Assembly (NCBI GenBank): GCA_029565395.1
Contig: JAKQOG010000204.1
Coordinates: forward strand, 1 to 36,695
Length of the DNA: 36,695 nucleotides
Direction: 5' to 3'
Origin: Candidatus Hydrogenedentota bacterium
GTDB taxonomy: Bacteria; Hydrogenedentota; Hydrogenedentia; Hydrogenedentales; CAILVY01
In this document: positions 26,556 to 35,808 of the stretch, one piece after another
How the letters are laid out: every line of letters begins with the position of its first letter
Position numbering within the stretch: the stretch's first letter is position 1
Notes under the pieces: generated by a model
Seen by the model: the letters and a program-made list of their open reading frames with translations, nothing else
The model's database searches: none
What the model was told of the DNA's origin: nothing
Program-made: the position numbers and the translations under genes

Positions 26556-28145
26556 ATGCCAAAGATTCTCGTATTGGATGGTACCAGCGAAGAGGCCGTT
26601 ACAATATTCAAAAAGGCAGGATTTGAGGTTGATGTGAAACCTCCTCAAAAACCGCCTGAATTAGCCGCCATCATTGGCAGCTACGACGGGGTGGTGGTGC
26701 GAAGCGCCACAAAAGTAACTGCCGAGGCGCTTAAGGCTCCCGGTAATCTTAAGGTGATTGGCCGGGCCGGGGCCGGCACGGACAACATCGACAACAACGC
26801 TGCTACCCAAGCGGGCGTGGTGGTGATGAATACTCCCGGCGGCAACACCATATCCACCTGTGAACATGCCTTTGCCCTGCTCTTCGCCCTCTGCCGCAAC
26901 ATTCCCAGCGCCCACCAATCCATGCAAGAAGGCCGTTGGGATCGTAAAAAATACATGGGCAACGAAATCTGCGGCAAAACGCTGGGCATTGTGGGTATGG
27001 GCCGCATCGGCGGCGCCGTGGCCAAACGCGCACAAGCCTTCGACATGAAAATCATCACCTTCGACCCCATCCTCACCCAATTGAAGGCGGAAGCCCTGGG
27101 CGTCGAACTGGTCTCCATCGACGAGTTAGTCGAGCGTTCCGACTTCATCACGATCCACGCGCCCAAATCCGAAAAAACCAATAATATGATCCGCCTGGAG
27201 CAATTCAAACGGATGAAACCCTCCTGCCGCATTATTAATTGCGCCCGGGGAGGGATTGTTAATGAGCAAGACCTCGCCACAGCACTAAAAGACCATATCA
27301 TTGCCGGCGCGGCCCTGGATGTCTATACCTCGGAGCCTTTTGAGAATAATCCCTTCATCGGATTGGATAACATCATCATGACCCCTCACTTGGCGGCGTC
27401 CACCGACGAAGCACAACTGAACGTGGCGATTGACGTAGCCAACCAAATGGTGGATTTTCTCACCACCGGCGCGATTGTGAACGCCGTGAACGTGCCCAGT
27501 CTGGATAGCGAAACCCGTAAAGCCCTGCAACCCATGCTCTTCCTGGCGGACCGCCTGGGACAATTTCAGTCCATGTTCTGTCAGGGACGGCCAGAATCTA
27601 TTGAAATCTCTTATAGCGGCGAAATCGGCGTCACGGATACGTACCCTATCACGGCGGCCATTCTCACAGGATTTCTTGCTCCCGTGGTGGAAACCGTAAA
27701 CATGATTAGCGCCCCGGCCCAACTTAAGGAACGGGGCATCGCATCCAGTGAAAAACGCAGCGCCACCCCTTCCAGCTACGCCTTTGAAATCGCCGTCACC
27801 GTGGCCACCGACAAGGAAAAACACACAGTAACCGGAACCCTCTTCCATAAAACCGATCCGCGTATTTGCCTGATTGATGGAAGCCGGGTGGATGCCAAGC
27901 CGGAAGGCAATATGCTGATCTGCATTAATGAGGATAAACCGCTGGTGTTAGGCCGCGTTTGCACTGCCATCGGCGAAGCAGGGGTGAACATCGCCAACCT
28001 CATGCTGGGCCGGGATGAACGCGGTGGACACGCCCTGACCGTGCTGAACCTGGATCAAGCTATCAGCGATCAAGTCCTTGCAAAAGTCCGGGATATACCC
28101 CATGTAAATGAAGTTCGTCTGGTAACATTGCCGGAAACCAATTAA
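26556..28145 (+). CDS. serA: D-3-phosphoglycerate dehydrogenase
   Basis: This 529-residue, long-form SerA oxidises 3-phosphoglycerate to 3-phosphohydroxypyruvate, the first step of serine synthesis. The start at 26556 (MPKILVLDG) is chosen over an in-frame upstream ATG because GGAAAGGAA precedes it. Visible features are the Rossmann motif GMGRIGGAVAKRAQ, the catalytic His in TPHLAAST, an intervening ASB domain (~310-440), and a C-terminal ACT domain (DKPLVLGRVCTAIGEAGVNI) that in many enzymes senses serine. icd follows 57 bp downstream. No clear sigma-70 promoter was found in the 319 bp before it. Confidence 0.96.
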   Translation: MPKILVLDGTSEEAVTIFKKAGFEVDVKPPQKPPELAAIIGSYDGVVVRSATKVTAEALKAPGNLKVIGRAGAGTDNIDNNAATQAGVVVMNTPGGNTISTCEHAFALLFALCRNIPSAHQSMQEGRWDRKKYMGNEICGKTLGIVGMGRIGGAVAKRAQAFDMKIITFDPILTQLKAEALGVELVSIDELVERSDFITIHAPKSEKTNNMIRLEQFKRMKPSCRIINCARGGIVNEQDLATALKDHIIAGAALDVYTSEPFENNPFIGLDNIIMTPHLAASTDEAQLNVAIDVANQMVDFLTTGAIVNAVNVPSLDSETRKALQPMLFLADRLGQFQSMFCQGRPESIEISYSGEIGVTDTYPITAAILTGFLAPVVETVNMISAPAQLKERGIASSEKRSATPSSYAFEIAVTVATDKEKHTVTGTLFHKTDPRICLIDGSRVDAKPEGNMLICINEDKPLVLGRVCTAIGEAGVNIANLMLGRDERGGHALTVLNLDQAISDQVLAKVRDIPHVNEVRLVTLPETN

Positions 28146-28202
28146 ACCACTTCCCAAAAAACAACCAACCCAAAACGCATTCTTGTGCAAAAGGAACAGC
28201 GC

Positions 28203-29438
28203 ATGAGCCGCTTTCAGCATATTCAAGTCCCACAAGGCGAAACGATTGCCATACGCTCCGGAGGCGCGATTCAAACCCCCGATCAACCGATTATCGGATT
28301 TATCGAAGGGGACGGTACCGGTCCGGATATCTGGAAGGCCTCAAAATATCTTTTTGACGCGGCCGTCAAACACTGTTATGGCGAAAAACGCCGTATTGCC
28401 TGGATGGAAATCTTTGCCGGTGAAAAAGCCAATCGGGTGTGCGGTTCCTACATGCCGGAAGAAACCCTGGACGCCATCCGCGAATTTCAGGTCGCCATCA
28501 AAGGGCCATTAACCACTCCCATAGGCGGCGGCTTCCGCAGCTTGAATGTAACCTTGCGCCAGAAACTCGACCTCTTCGCCTGTGTGCGGCCCGTGCGATA
28601 CTTTAAGGGTGTGCCTAGCCCCGTGGTTAATCCACACTATGTAGACATGATCATCTTCCGTGAAAATACCGAAGACGTCTACGCCGGATTTGAACTGCCC
28701 CAAGGTTCACCGGAAGCCCAAAAATTGCTGCAGTTCTGCCACACTGAATTCGGGTGGGATATCCGTCCGGATTCCGGCGTTGGTGTTAAACCCATTAGTA
28801 TCACCGGATCCAAACGCCTGATCCGTGCCGCGATTCACCATGCCATCCGCCATAAGCGCAAATCGGTAACCCTTGTTCACAAGGGCAATATCATGAAATA
28901 CACTGAAGGCGCATTCATGAAATGGGGCTATGACCTGGTGCGCGAAGAATTCTCCGAGGTGGCCGTCGGCTGGGAGGATTGCAAGGGCGATCCTGGCGGT
29001 AAAATCCTGGTTAAAGACACCATAGCGGACATTTTCCTCCAGCAAATCCTCACCCGCCCGAAGGAATTCGAGGTGATCGCCACCATGAACCTGAATGGCG
29101 ACTATATGAGCGACGCCCTAGCCGCTCAGGTGGGCGGGATTGGCATCGCGCCAGGTGCAAACATCAACTATGAAACCGGCGCCGCTGTCTTCGAGGCCAC
29201 CCACGGAACCGCACCTAAGTACGCCAACCTGGATAAAGTTAATCCCAGCAGCGTGGTGCTGTCTGGTGTGATGATGTTCGAATATATCGGCTGGCAGGAA
29301 GTCGCTGATGCCCTGGTCAACGCCATGACAAAAACCTACACAGCAAAAACCGTTACCTATGATTTCGCGCGATTAATGAAAGACGCCCAGGAGCTCAAAT
29401 GCAGCGAATTTGCCAAAGCGGTTGCCGATAATCTATAA
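28203..29438 (+). CDS. icd: Isocitrate dehydrogenase (NADP+)
   Basis: The ATG at 28203 follows AAAGGA and gives 411 residues, close to E. coli Icd. It decarboxylates isocitrate to 2-oxoglutarate in the TCA cycle. The nucleotide motif GDGTGPDIW is near the N-terminus. The substrate loop [13 protein letters not shown] keeps the serine that AceK phosphorylates in E. coli. [10 protein letters not shown] and HGTAPKYA are present; the Lys-Tyr of the last motif is typical of NADP use. No aceK gene is in the window. The pairing with serA may be only a co-transcribed metabolic set. Confidence 0.95.
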   Translation: MSRFQHIQVPQGETIAIRSGGAIQTPDQPIIGFIEGDGTGPDIWKASKYLFDAAVKHCYGEKRRIAWMEIFAGEKANRVCGSYMPEETLDAIREFQVAIKGPLTTPIGGGFRSLNVTLRQKLDLFACVRPVRYFKGVPSPVVNPHYVDMIIFRENTEDVYAGFELPQGSPEAQKLLQFCHTEFGWDIRPDSGVGVKPISITGSKRLIRAAIHHAIRHKRKSVTLVHKGNIMKYTEGAFMKWGYDLVREEFSEVAVGWEDCKGDPGGKILVKDTIADIFLQQILTRPKEFEVIATMNLNGDYMSDALAAQVGGIGIAPGANINYETGAAVFEATHGTAPKYANLDKVNPSSVVLSGVMMFEYIGWQEVADALVNAMTKTYTAKTVTYDFARLMKDAQELKCSEFAKAVADNL

Positions 29439-29475
29439 ATATGTCCTATTTTGTGTATTCAGTGAAGCCAAAAAA

Positions 29476-29484
29476 TGGTATACT
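29476..29484 (+). promoter_or_regulatory. Extended -10 promoter for the orphan kinase gene
   Basis: TGG followed by TATACT (29479-29484) makes an extended -10 element. No -35 at good spacing is seen. The predicted start lies about 28 nt before the ATG at 29518, which supports that start. Confidence 0.45.
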
Positions 29485-29517
29485 GGGAACACTGAAACAC
29501 ATAGTGAAAACAATATT

Positions 29518-30249
29518 ATGACTGATTTCATGCCTATTGATCCGGATATCCATGCGGAAACTACGCACGCCAAGCTGGAGCAACTGCATCGCTTTGCCCA
29601 AGTGGGGCGGTGTGTGAATGGCGTTACACATGACATAAATAACGCCCTTGGGGCTATTCTGGCCTATACGGAGCTCATCGCGCTCGATGAGGCGCTCAGC
29701 AATGATTCCCAGCGAATCACTGGAGAGATTATCAATAGTGTAAACAAATGCTCGGAACTAATAGCCCGGCTCACGGACATTGCCCGCGACGAAAAACCCT
29801 CGGTTAGCATTATTGATCCAGGAACCATCGTAAAACGCGCCCTGTTGATGCGCGCCTACTCCCTGCGTGTCGCCAAAATCAAGGTAGAAACGGATATCCA
29901 AGACGGATTGCCGTCCTTTGGCGCGGATATCCCAAAATTACAGCTTGCGATCCTCTATCTCCTGTTTAATGCGCAAGAAGCCCTGGAAAACCATACGCCG
30001 AAACTTATCCGTATCCGAACGTACCAGAAAGAAGATTCCTTTTTCATTGAAATTTGGAACGCCGGCCCTGGATTAGGCGAACTCCGCCAAGAAGATCTGT
30101 CCACCCCCTACAAAACAACGAAGACCGGCTTCCACTGGGGCCTCAGTTTACCAGCGGCTCAGCGGTATATTGCACTCCACAACGGCACCTTGTCATGTAA
30201 TGCTGAACGTGGTTTTATCATTGAACTTCCCGTTCAAACAGGCATATAA
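29518..30249 (+). CDS. Orphan histidine-kinase-like protein without a sensor domain
   Basis: From the ATG at 29518 the protein has 243 residues. An earlier in-frame start at 29410 would overlap icd by 29 bp and add an unlikely leader. The H-box is GVTHDINNALGAILAYTEL. The N-box region reads LLFNAQEAL and the G1-like motif is IWNAGPGLG, where the usual Asp is Asn-Ala. The G2 region reads TGFHWGLSL, degenerate relative to GxGLGL. No membrane helix or input domain is present, so it is cytosolic. It may be a kinase acting with a separate sensor, or a reduced kinase that mainly transfers phosphate. No response regulator is adjacent. Confidence 0.8.
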   Translation: MTDFMPIDPDIHAETTHAKLEQLHRFAQVGRCVNGVTHDINNALGAILAYTELIALDEALSNDSQRITGEIINSVNKCSELIARLTDIARDEKPSVSIIDPGTIVKRALLMRAYSLRVAKIKVETDIQDGLPSFGADIPKLQLAILYLLFNAQEALENHTPKLIRIRTYQKEDSFFIEIWNAGPGLGELRQEDLSTPYKTTKTGFHWGLSLPAAQRYIALHNGTLSCNAERGFIIELPVQTGI

Positions 30250-30324
30250 GCCAACACCGCAGGAGATATTTCGCATAACCGGAAAAAATCTCTTCGGGTA
30301 TCGCTTCGGCAATAAACTGCGTTT

Positions 30325-30354
30325 TTGACATTTTTGGCGGGATACCGCTACTAT
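30325..30354 (+). promoter_or_regulatory. Promoter of glycyl-tRNA synthetase
   Basis: TTGACA (30325-30330) and TACTAT (30349-30354) are 18 bp apart. The -35 is perfect. The predicted start is near 30361, only a few nucleotides before the hairpin at 30368. Confidence 0.7.
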
Positions 30355-30367
30355 TAACACACCCTTT

Positions 30368-30401
30368 GCCCCGGTTCCGCTGGTGGAAGCGGGGCCTTTT
30401 T
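30368..30401 (+). terminator. Terminator-like hairpin in the glycyl-tRNA synthetase leader
   Basis: GCCCCG (30368-30373) pairs with CGGGGC (30390-30395), and TTCC (30375-30378) with GGAA (30385-30388), around a 6-nt loop with one G-G mismatch. Five T residues follow (30397-30401). It lies between the promoter and the start codon, in the position of an attenuator, not at the end of a gene. No T-box elements were recognised. Confidence 0.6.
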
Positions 30402-30418
30402 ACACCGAACAAGTTGGA

Positions 30419-31747
30419 ATGATATCCCCTTCGGGTGAATGGGAGCGTATTGTGGAAAAACTGGTCAGTCTGTGTAAGCGGAAAGGATTCATTTATCAGT
30501 CCAGCGGAATTTACGGCGGCATCAACGGCTGCTGGGATTTCGGACCACTGGGTGTTGAACTGAAGCGCAATCTCAAGGATGACTGGTGGTACACCTTTGT
30601 CCGCATGCGCGATGACATGGTGGGGCTCGACGCAAGCATTATCATGCATCCTCAGGTTTGGGTGGCGAGCGGCCACGTGGAAGCCTTTCATGACATGCTG
30701 GTGGATTGCAAAGAATGCAAAAAACGATTCCGTCAGGATCACCTCGAAGGCGAACGCTGTCCAGACTGTGGCGGCGAACTAACCGAACCCAAGGCATTTA
30801 ACAGCATGTTACGCACACGCCTTGGCGTAAGCGATGACACCGCCGTGGACACCTACCTCCGCCCGGAAACCTGCCAGTCCATTTTCGTGGATTTCAAGGA
30901 AGTCTGCTCCTCCACACGCGTCAAGCTGCCGTTCGGCATTGCACAAATTGGCAAAAGCTTTCGCAACGAGGTAAATCCCCGAAATTTTATCTTCCGGAGC
31001 CGTGAATTCGAACAGATGGAGATTGAATTCTTCTGCCGCCAGGAAGAAGAAGAAAAATGGTTTGACCAATGGCAGGCGGATATTTGGAAATGGTATATGG
31101 ACATTGGACTCCGGGAAAACAAGCTCCGCTGGTTCGAACATCCCAAGGAATCCCTGGCACATTATTCCAAGCGTACCGTGGACGTCGAATATGAATTCCC
31201 CTTCGGATGGGGGGAATTGCAGGGCTTGGCCAACCGCGGCTGCTACGACCTTACCCAGCATTCCAAGCACTCAGGAAAAGACCTCTCCTACTTTGACCAG
31301 GAACGCAATGAGCACATTGTGCCTACGGTGATTGAACCGTCGGCAGGCGTGGATCGCACCACCCTGGCGGTGCTGTGCGACGCCTACTATGAAGAGGAAG
31401 TGAAAGGTGAGTTGCGCGTCGTGATGCGGTTCCAGCCACGGATTGCGCCCATCAAGGCAGCCATTCTTCCCTTGGTGAAGAAAGACGGTTTGGCGGAAAT
31501 CGCCGAAACGCTGGAAAAGAAACTGCGCCGGAAATTCCCCACCTATTACGACCACGCGGGCGCCATTGGACGGCGGTACCGGCGCATGGACGAAGTGGGC
31601 ACCCCTTACTCCATCTGCGTGGATTATGAAACCAAAGAAAATGAAACGGTCACGGTGCGGGAACGCGACAGCATGGAGCAGGTGCGCATGCCGATGGCCG
31701 AATTGACGGACTATATCCTGAAACGCGTCTCCTTTGAGCGGGACTAA
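30419..31747 (+). CDS. glyS: Glycyl-tRNA synthetase, dimeric class II type
   Basis: The product charges tRNA-Gly with glycine. The ATG at 30419 gives 442 residues and an N-terminus that lines up with known enzymes (ERIVEKLVSLCKRKGF). The GTG at 30383 lies inside the leader hairpin and is less likely. A zinc-binding pair CKEC/CPDC is at C97, C100, C114 and C117. Class II motif 2 is FRNEVNPRNFIFRSREFEQM and motif 3 includes AGVDRTTLAVL. This is the single-chain alpha2 form, not the alpha2-beta2 form of E. coli. The insert after the zinc motif is short. No strong ribosome-binding site is visible upstream. Confidence 0.95.
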   Translation: MISPSGEWERIVEKLVSLCKRKGFIYQSSGIYGGINGCWDFGPLGVELKRNLKDDWWYTFVRMRDDMVGLDASIIMHPQVWVASGHVEAFHDMLVDCKECKKRFRQDHLEGERCPDCGGELTEPKAFNSMLRTRLGVSDDTAVDTYLRPETCQSIFVDFKEVCSSTRVKLPFGIAQIGKSFRNEVNPRNFIFRSREFEQMEIEFFCRQEEEEKWFDQWQADIWKWYMDIGLRENKLRWFEHPKESLAHYSKRTVDVEYEFPFGWGELQGLANRGCYDLTQHSKHSGKDLSYFDQERNEHIVPTVIEPSAGVDRTTLAVLCDAYYEEEVKGELRVVMRFQPRIAPIKAAILPLVKKDGLAEIAETLEKKLRRKFPTYYDHAGAIGRRYRRMDEVGTPYSICVDYETKENETVTVRERDSMEQVRMPMAELTDYILKRVSFERD

Positions 31748-31774
31748 TTCGCGCCCGCTGCGCACAATTCTGCG

Positions 31775-32515
31775 ATGAACGTCGATTACGATCAGATCGC
31801 CAAAGCTTATGACCATCATCGCCGGGCCGGCGGCCCGTATATGGAAACCTTGTGCGGATTGCTGAAACGTTGCCCAGGCCGGCGGGTGTTGGAACTCGGC
31901 GCCGGAACCGGCAATAGCACCGAGGCCCTGCTGGAGGCGGTTCCGTGTACGCTGACCGCACTCGAATTGTCTCCCGGCATGCTGGAGCAAGCCAAACGCA
32001 AGCGCATTCCCGCGCGTTGGGTGCGCGGCTCGGCGACGGCCCTCCCGTTTGCCAATCAGGCCTTTCATTTCGTGTATGCCACCTATATGCTCCATTTTAT
32101 CCATGATCTCGACTTGCTCATGCACGAATGCTGGCGGGTCCTGGAAGAAGGGTGTGCAGCATTCACCACCGCCCCCACTTCGTTTATTGAGAACCACCCC
32201 CTCAACCGCTATTTTCCCAGTTTTGCCCAAACAGACCTTGCCCGCTTCCAATCCATAGAGCGCGTAAAAGAGGCGTTTTGCTCCGCTGGTTTTACCCAAA
32301 TATGTCACGAGCAAAAACATAAAGCACCCGATCCCATCGACGCCGCGTACGTCCGGAAAGTCGAGGGGAAATTTTTGTCCACCTTCAACCTGCTTCCATC
32401 CGGAGAATTCGAACGGGGATTGAAAGAACTTCGTGCGGATGTGGAATCCGGCAAGTGCCGCGGCATGCATGTAATCTGGGAAACTGTTACTATCTGGGGG
32501 TATAAACATGCTTGA
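31775..32515 (+). CDS. Class I SAM-dependent methyltransferase
   Basis: This 246-residue protein has the Rossmann-like fold of small-molecule methyltransferases. Motif I, binding S-adenosylmethionine, is VLELGAGTGNST (~38-49). An acidic residue in ALELSPGML marks the end of strand 2, and FHFVYATYMLHFI covers motif IV. It resembles methyltransferase domain 11 proteins. Its substrate is unknown. It starts 27 bp after glyS and ends 39 bp before rsgA, so it is probably co-transcribed. No good ribosome-binding site is visible. Confidence 0.85.
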   Translation: MNVDYDQIAKAYDHHRRAGGPYMETLCGLLKRCPGRRVLELGAGTGNSTEALLEAVPCTLTALELSPGMLEQAKRKRIPARWVRGSATALPFANQAFHFVYATYMLHFIHDLDLLMHECWRVLEEGCAAFTTAPTSFIENHPLNRYFPSFAQTDLARFQSIERVKEAFCSAGFTQICHEQKHKAPDPIDAAYVRKVEGKFLSTFNLLPSGEFERGLKELRADVESGKCRGMHVIWETVTIWGYKHA

Positions 32516-32554
32516 CCATGCGCGGCATACAGTGATGTGTCCGGGATTAGAGCA

Positions 32555-33646
32555 ATGAAAAAGAAAAACATGGAAAAGAAAAAGCGCCAAAACGTGCGCA
32601 CGCGTGATTGGGAAAAACATCACGAGTTTTCCTATACGCATGACTTGGTGAAGCATCGCCGGGCCTTGACCAAATTGCCGGAAAGCGCCGCAGAACTCAA
32701 TCCCCTGCCGAAAGATTTTGAACCCAATGGGATGGTGATTTCCCATTCCAAAAAATGGGCGTTCGTTCATCTGGATAACCAGGAACGGCTGTGCATGATC
32801 GACGAACGTCTCAAAGAACAGGAATCCACCCTCCTGGCCCCCGGAGATGCAGTTTTAGTTGAATTTGAGGACGAGGATGCCATCGTGCGCGGCGTAGGGC
32901 CGCGCGTCACCAAGCTGAGCCGCCCTGCTGGACCTCGCGGCAATCCGCCGGAACAAGTCTTCGCGGCCAATGTTGACATATTGATTATCGTTGCATCCGT
33001 GGCCCAGCCTCGCTTCAAAGAAGGCCTCGTGGATCGTTTTCTGATCGCCGCGCGTATCGGCGGCGTGGAACCCATCCTGTGCATCAACAAAATGGATTTG
33101 GCCGAAGACGACCCGCCGCAAATTGACGCCTATCGCAACCTGGGCATTCACGTCTTCCCCACCAGTTGTGAAACAGGCATGGGTATTGATGCATTGCGGG
33201 AAGCCATTAAAGGCAAACGCTGCGTGCTTTCCGGCCACAGCGGCGTCGGAAAATCTTCCCTGCTGAACGCATTGGATCCCAACCTGGAAGTATTAACCGA
33301 CGAAGTGAGCCAGGCCACGGAAAAAGGCCGCCATACCACCTCCACCGCGCGCCTCTACCACCTGAAAGACAATGTGTGGATCATCGACACCCCCGGCATT
33401 CGGGCATTAGGACTTCTGGGCGTTTCCGCCGAAGAACTGGCCTGCTATTTCCCCGAAATGGCCGAAGCCGCCACCGGATGTCATTTTTACGATTGCACGC
33501 ATACCCACGAACCCAAATGCGCGGTGCGCCAAGCCCTTGAATCCGGACAAATCACCCAGGCACGATACGATTCCTATTTGCGCATCCGCGCGAGCATGAC
33601 CTCCGAAGACGGGCTGACCCCAGGCCGCTTTGGCACCCGGCGATAA
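32555..33646 (+). CDS. rsgA: Ribosome small-subunit biogenesis GTPase RsgA
   Basis: The ATG at 32555 gives 363 residues starting with a Lys-rich tail; an upstream in-frame GTG (32537) is less likely. RsgA helps late 30S ribosome maturation. An OB-fold (~55-125) precedes a circularly permuted GTPase in the order G4 NKMD (178-181), G1 SGHSGVGKSS (226-235), G2 GRHTTS (258-263) and G3 DTPG (278-281). The C-terminal zinc site is exact, C309-x4-C314-x-H316-x5-C322. A hairpin with a weak T-tail lies 48 bp after the stop. Confidence 0.97.
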   Translation: MKKKNMEKKKRQNVRTRDWEKHHEFSYTHDLVKHRRALTKLPESAAELNPLPKDFEPNGMVISHSKKWAFVHLDNQERLCMIDERLKEQESTLLAPGDAVLVEFEDEDAIVRGVGPRVTKLSRPAGPRGNPPEQVFAANVDILIIVASVAQPRFKEGLVDRFLIAARIGGVEPILCINKMDLAEDDPPQIDAYRNLGIHVFPTSCETGMGIDALREAIKGKRCVLSGHSGVGKSSLLNALDPNLEVLTDEVSQATEKGRHTTSTARLYHLKDNVWIIDTPGIRALGLLGVSAEELACYFPEMAEAATGCHFYDCTHTHEPKCAVRQALESGQITQARYDSYLRIRASMTSEDGLTPGRFGTRR

Positions 33647-33693
33647 CCCTGCACTATGAAACATCCTATCTCATTTTTTGGTCTATTCATAGT

Positions 33694-33717
33694 AGCTCCC
33701 ATCTCCAGGTGGGAGTT
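33694..33717 (+). terminator. Possible weak terminator after rsgA
   Basis: AGCTCCCA (33694-33701) and TGGGAGTT (33710-33717) pair over 8 bp (one G-T) around an 8-nt loop, followed by CTTTAAA. The U-tract is poor. It may instead be a leader hairpin of the next gene, whose AGGAA ribosome-binding site follows. Confidence 0.45.
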
Positions 33718-33746
33718 CTTTAAACAACCAAACAGGAATCAAGAAT

Positions 33747-35105
33747 ATGCACAATCGACGCGGTTATAGTTTATGGATAATTCTTTGCCTTCTCTCCCTG
33801 CAATCCGTGTATGCCGGGTTGACGGACTACGTACAACGATCCGACCCCAGTTATGCCTATGAAATTGTGGAGAGCCGCGCACTGGGCGCGAATTCCGCCG
33901 AAATCATAAAACTCACGTCACAAACCTGGCAGGGAATCACCTGGCAGCACTGGCTGGTTATTATCCGCCCGGCGGAGGTGGCGCATCCCGAAACCGCCTT
34001 GTTGCTTATCGATGGCGGCAGCTTTCGCGACAAGCCGCCCGCCCTTGACAACCGCGAAACACAAATCGTAAGCATGGTGGCCGATCAAACCAAATCCGTC
34101 GTAGCCGCCATCTCGCAGGTGCCCAACGAACCACTGTTCGACGGGCGCAACGAAGATGAAATTATCGCCTATACCTACGACAAGTTTCTGAAAGGCGAAG
34201 GCGACGATTGGCCGCTCTTGCTTCCTATGGCCAAGAGCGCCGTGAAAGCCATGGATACCGTCCAAAAAGTGCTTAAAGAAAAACATCAGCAAGACCTTCA
34301 GAACTTTGTGCTCACCGGCGGCTCCAAACGCGGATGGACCTCCTGGCTCACCGCCGCCAGTGGCGATCCCCGCGTCAAAGCCATCGCTCCCGTTGTTATT
34401 GATGTGCTCAACATGGAACCCCAAATGAAACGGCAAATGGCGATCTACGGCGGCTATAGCGAACAGGTGGACGATTACACCAACCTTAAAATTCAGGAAC
34501 GCATGAACACGCCCGAAGGCAAAAAACTGCTGGGCATGGTGGACCCCTATTCCTACCGCAATTCCCTGACGCTGCCCAAACTCATGATCCTGGGCACCAA
34601 CGACCCCTATTGGACCGTGGATGCTGCCAATCAGTATTTCCCCGGCCTAAAAGGAAAAAAATACCTGCATTACCAGGCCAATGTAGGCCATGATATCAGC
34701 CTGGACGGCGTGGCCGTCCTTTCCCAGTTCTATAACGCAATTCTCACGGGAAAAGAATATCCGGAAATTCACTGGACCAGTGACGGGAAGGGGGCGATGG
34801 ACGTCACATGGGACCGCAAGGACGGAAAGGCATTCTTGTGGCAGGCACAATCGCCCAATCGTGATTTTCGCCGTTCGACGTGGACCAGCACCCTCATTCC
34901 AGGCGAAGGCAAAGCCTCCATTCACCTTGATCCGCCAAAAGAGGGTTGGCTGGCATTTTACGTGGAAGTCCGATTCCCCGGTGATTTCGGCTTTGATTTC
35001 GGCACATGCACCCAGATGACCGTGCTGCCGGATACCTTCCCCACCTCCGGCCGCGCCTACGACCCCGCCCCCACATCCGTCACCCCAGTAAAACAACCCC
35101 AATAA
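33747..35105 (+). CDS. PqaA-type secreted alpha/beta-hydrolase-like protein
   Basis: The 452-residue protein has a Sec signal peptide (HNRRG, hydrophobic core, cleavage near VYAG, residue ~24). The body matches PhoPQ-activated pathogenicity-related proteins (PF10142). Its nucleophile-elbow-like motif is LTGGSKRGWTSWL (S193), with GTNDPYW and NVGHDIS supplying Asp and His candidates of a hydrolase triad. A beta-rich C-terminal segment follows. The biochemical role of the family is not settled. It stands alone between rsgA and the toxin-antitoxin pair. The 156-bp gap after it holds no recognised element. Confidence 0.85.
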   Translation: MHNRRGYSLWIILCLLSLQSVYAGLTDYVQRSDPSYAYEIVESRALGANSAEIIKLTSQTWQGITWQHWLVIIRPAEVAHPETALLLIDGGSFRDKPPALDNRETQIVSMVADQTKSVVAAISQVPNEPLFDGRNEDEIIAYTYDKFLKGEGDDWPLLLPMAKSAVKAMDTVQKVLKEKHQQDLQNFVLTGGSKRGWTSWLTAASGDPRVKAIAPVVIDVLNMEPQMKRQMAIYGGYSEQVDDYTNLKIQERMNTPEGKKLLGMVDPYSYRNSLTLPKLMILGTNDPYWTVDAANQYFPGLKGKKYLHYQANVGHDISLDGVAVLSQFYNAILTGKEYPEIHWTSDGKGAMDVTWDRKDGKAFLWQAQSPNRDFRRSTWTSTLIPGEGKASIHLDPPKEGWLAFYVEVRFPGDFGFDFGTCTQMTVLPDTFPTSGRAYDPAPTSVTPVKQPQ

Positions 35106-35261
35106 CTATCAGCATTTGCGCTCTTTCCAAAGAATAGAACGCGGAAAACCGGCCTTCGCACCCAAGGGGCTACGGCCCGGCAGGCACGGATTGGACGGAT
35201 TTGCATGGATAAATTAGTCTTCCTGCAAAATTACGTGGATTTGAGATTCCTCTGCTTTTTG

Positions 35262-35525
35262 CTATTCCCCTGAAACCCGGTTGATGTATTTGTGCAACAC
35301 GCTCGAAATCAGGGTTTGGTAGGGCAATCCTTCCTCGGCGGCTTTCTTTTGAAAGCGCAACAAGTCCCTTTCGGTCATGCGTATATTCACCCGTTTGTCT
35401 TTGCGCAGTGTGGCCTTCGCGGCGATTTCATAACGGCGCTTCTCCTTGTCCATGCCACGCACAGACCGCCATTCGCCGTGTTCAACGGAATCCAGAATCG
35501 CCTTTTCTTCTTCAGTTAGTTTCAT
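35262..35525 (-). CDS. Antitoxin of a BrnT/BrnA-like pair (CopG/BrnA-type)
   Basis: This 87-residue protein has a charged N-terminus and a C-terminal ribbon-helix-helix-like segment (KDKRVNIRMTERDLLRFQKK, then EEGLPYQTLISSVLHKY). Such antitoxins bind DNA and neutralise the partner toxin. Its ATG overlaps the toxin stop by 14 bp, and its GGGAGG ribosome-binding site lies inside the toxin gene. The toxin-first order matches the BrnT-BrnA arrangement. It likely represses the shared promoter. Confidence 0.82.
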   Translation of the reverse strand: MKLTEEEKAILDSVEHGEWRSVRGMDKEKRRYEIAAKATLRKDKRVNIRMTERDLLRFQKKAAEEGLPYQTLISSVLHKYINRVSGE

Positions 35526-35802
35526 GGTTTTTGCCTCCCAGATAACGCTTGGTCATTTTCCGGCTCGGAATGATCGTCTTAAGATAAATTTCATCCTCGG
35601 ATTCAACGAAAGGGACCAGGCAGACATATCCTTCAACGTCCACGACGAAGATGCGCTGTCCCGGATACTTGCCTTGGTCGGTATGTTCAATTACATCCAG
35701 CAAATCCCCGGATTGTATATGGAACACAATTTCTTCAAATGTGATACCTCGAATACTTCGCAACCACTCGTTTTTTTCAATGTTCCAATCAAAACTCTTC
35801 AT
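35512..35802 (-). CDS. BrnT-like toxin (COG2929 type)
   Basis: The 96-residue protein begins MKSFDWNIEKNEWLRSIRGI, which fits the BrnT F-x-W-D/N-x-x-K-N pattern. FEEIVFHIQSG and QRIFVVDVEGYVCLV follow. BrnT toxins are RNases of RelE-like fold; the activity is assumed from family. The -10 box of the promoter is only 6 bp from the ATG, so the transcript is probably leaderless or nearly so. Confidence 0.82.
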   Translation of the reverse strand: MKSFDWNIEKNEWLRSIRGITFEEIVFHIQSGDLLDVIEHTDQGKYPGQRIFVVDVEGYVCLVPFVESEDEIYLKTIIPSRKMTKRYLGGKNHETN

Positions 35803-35808
35803 ATACCG

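Noticed and set aside
30361..30418. T-box riboswitch before glycyl-tRNA synthetase
   Set aside because: The leader is only about 58 nt, far too short, and no T-box bulge or specifier loop was seen.
31271..32770. 499-codon open frame on the minus strand opposite glyS, the methyltransferase and rsgA
   Set aside because: It is long but antisense to three recognised genes, and the translation shows no domain.
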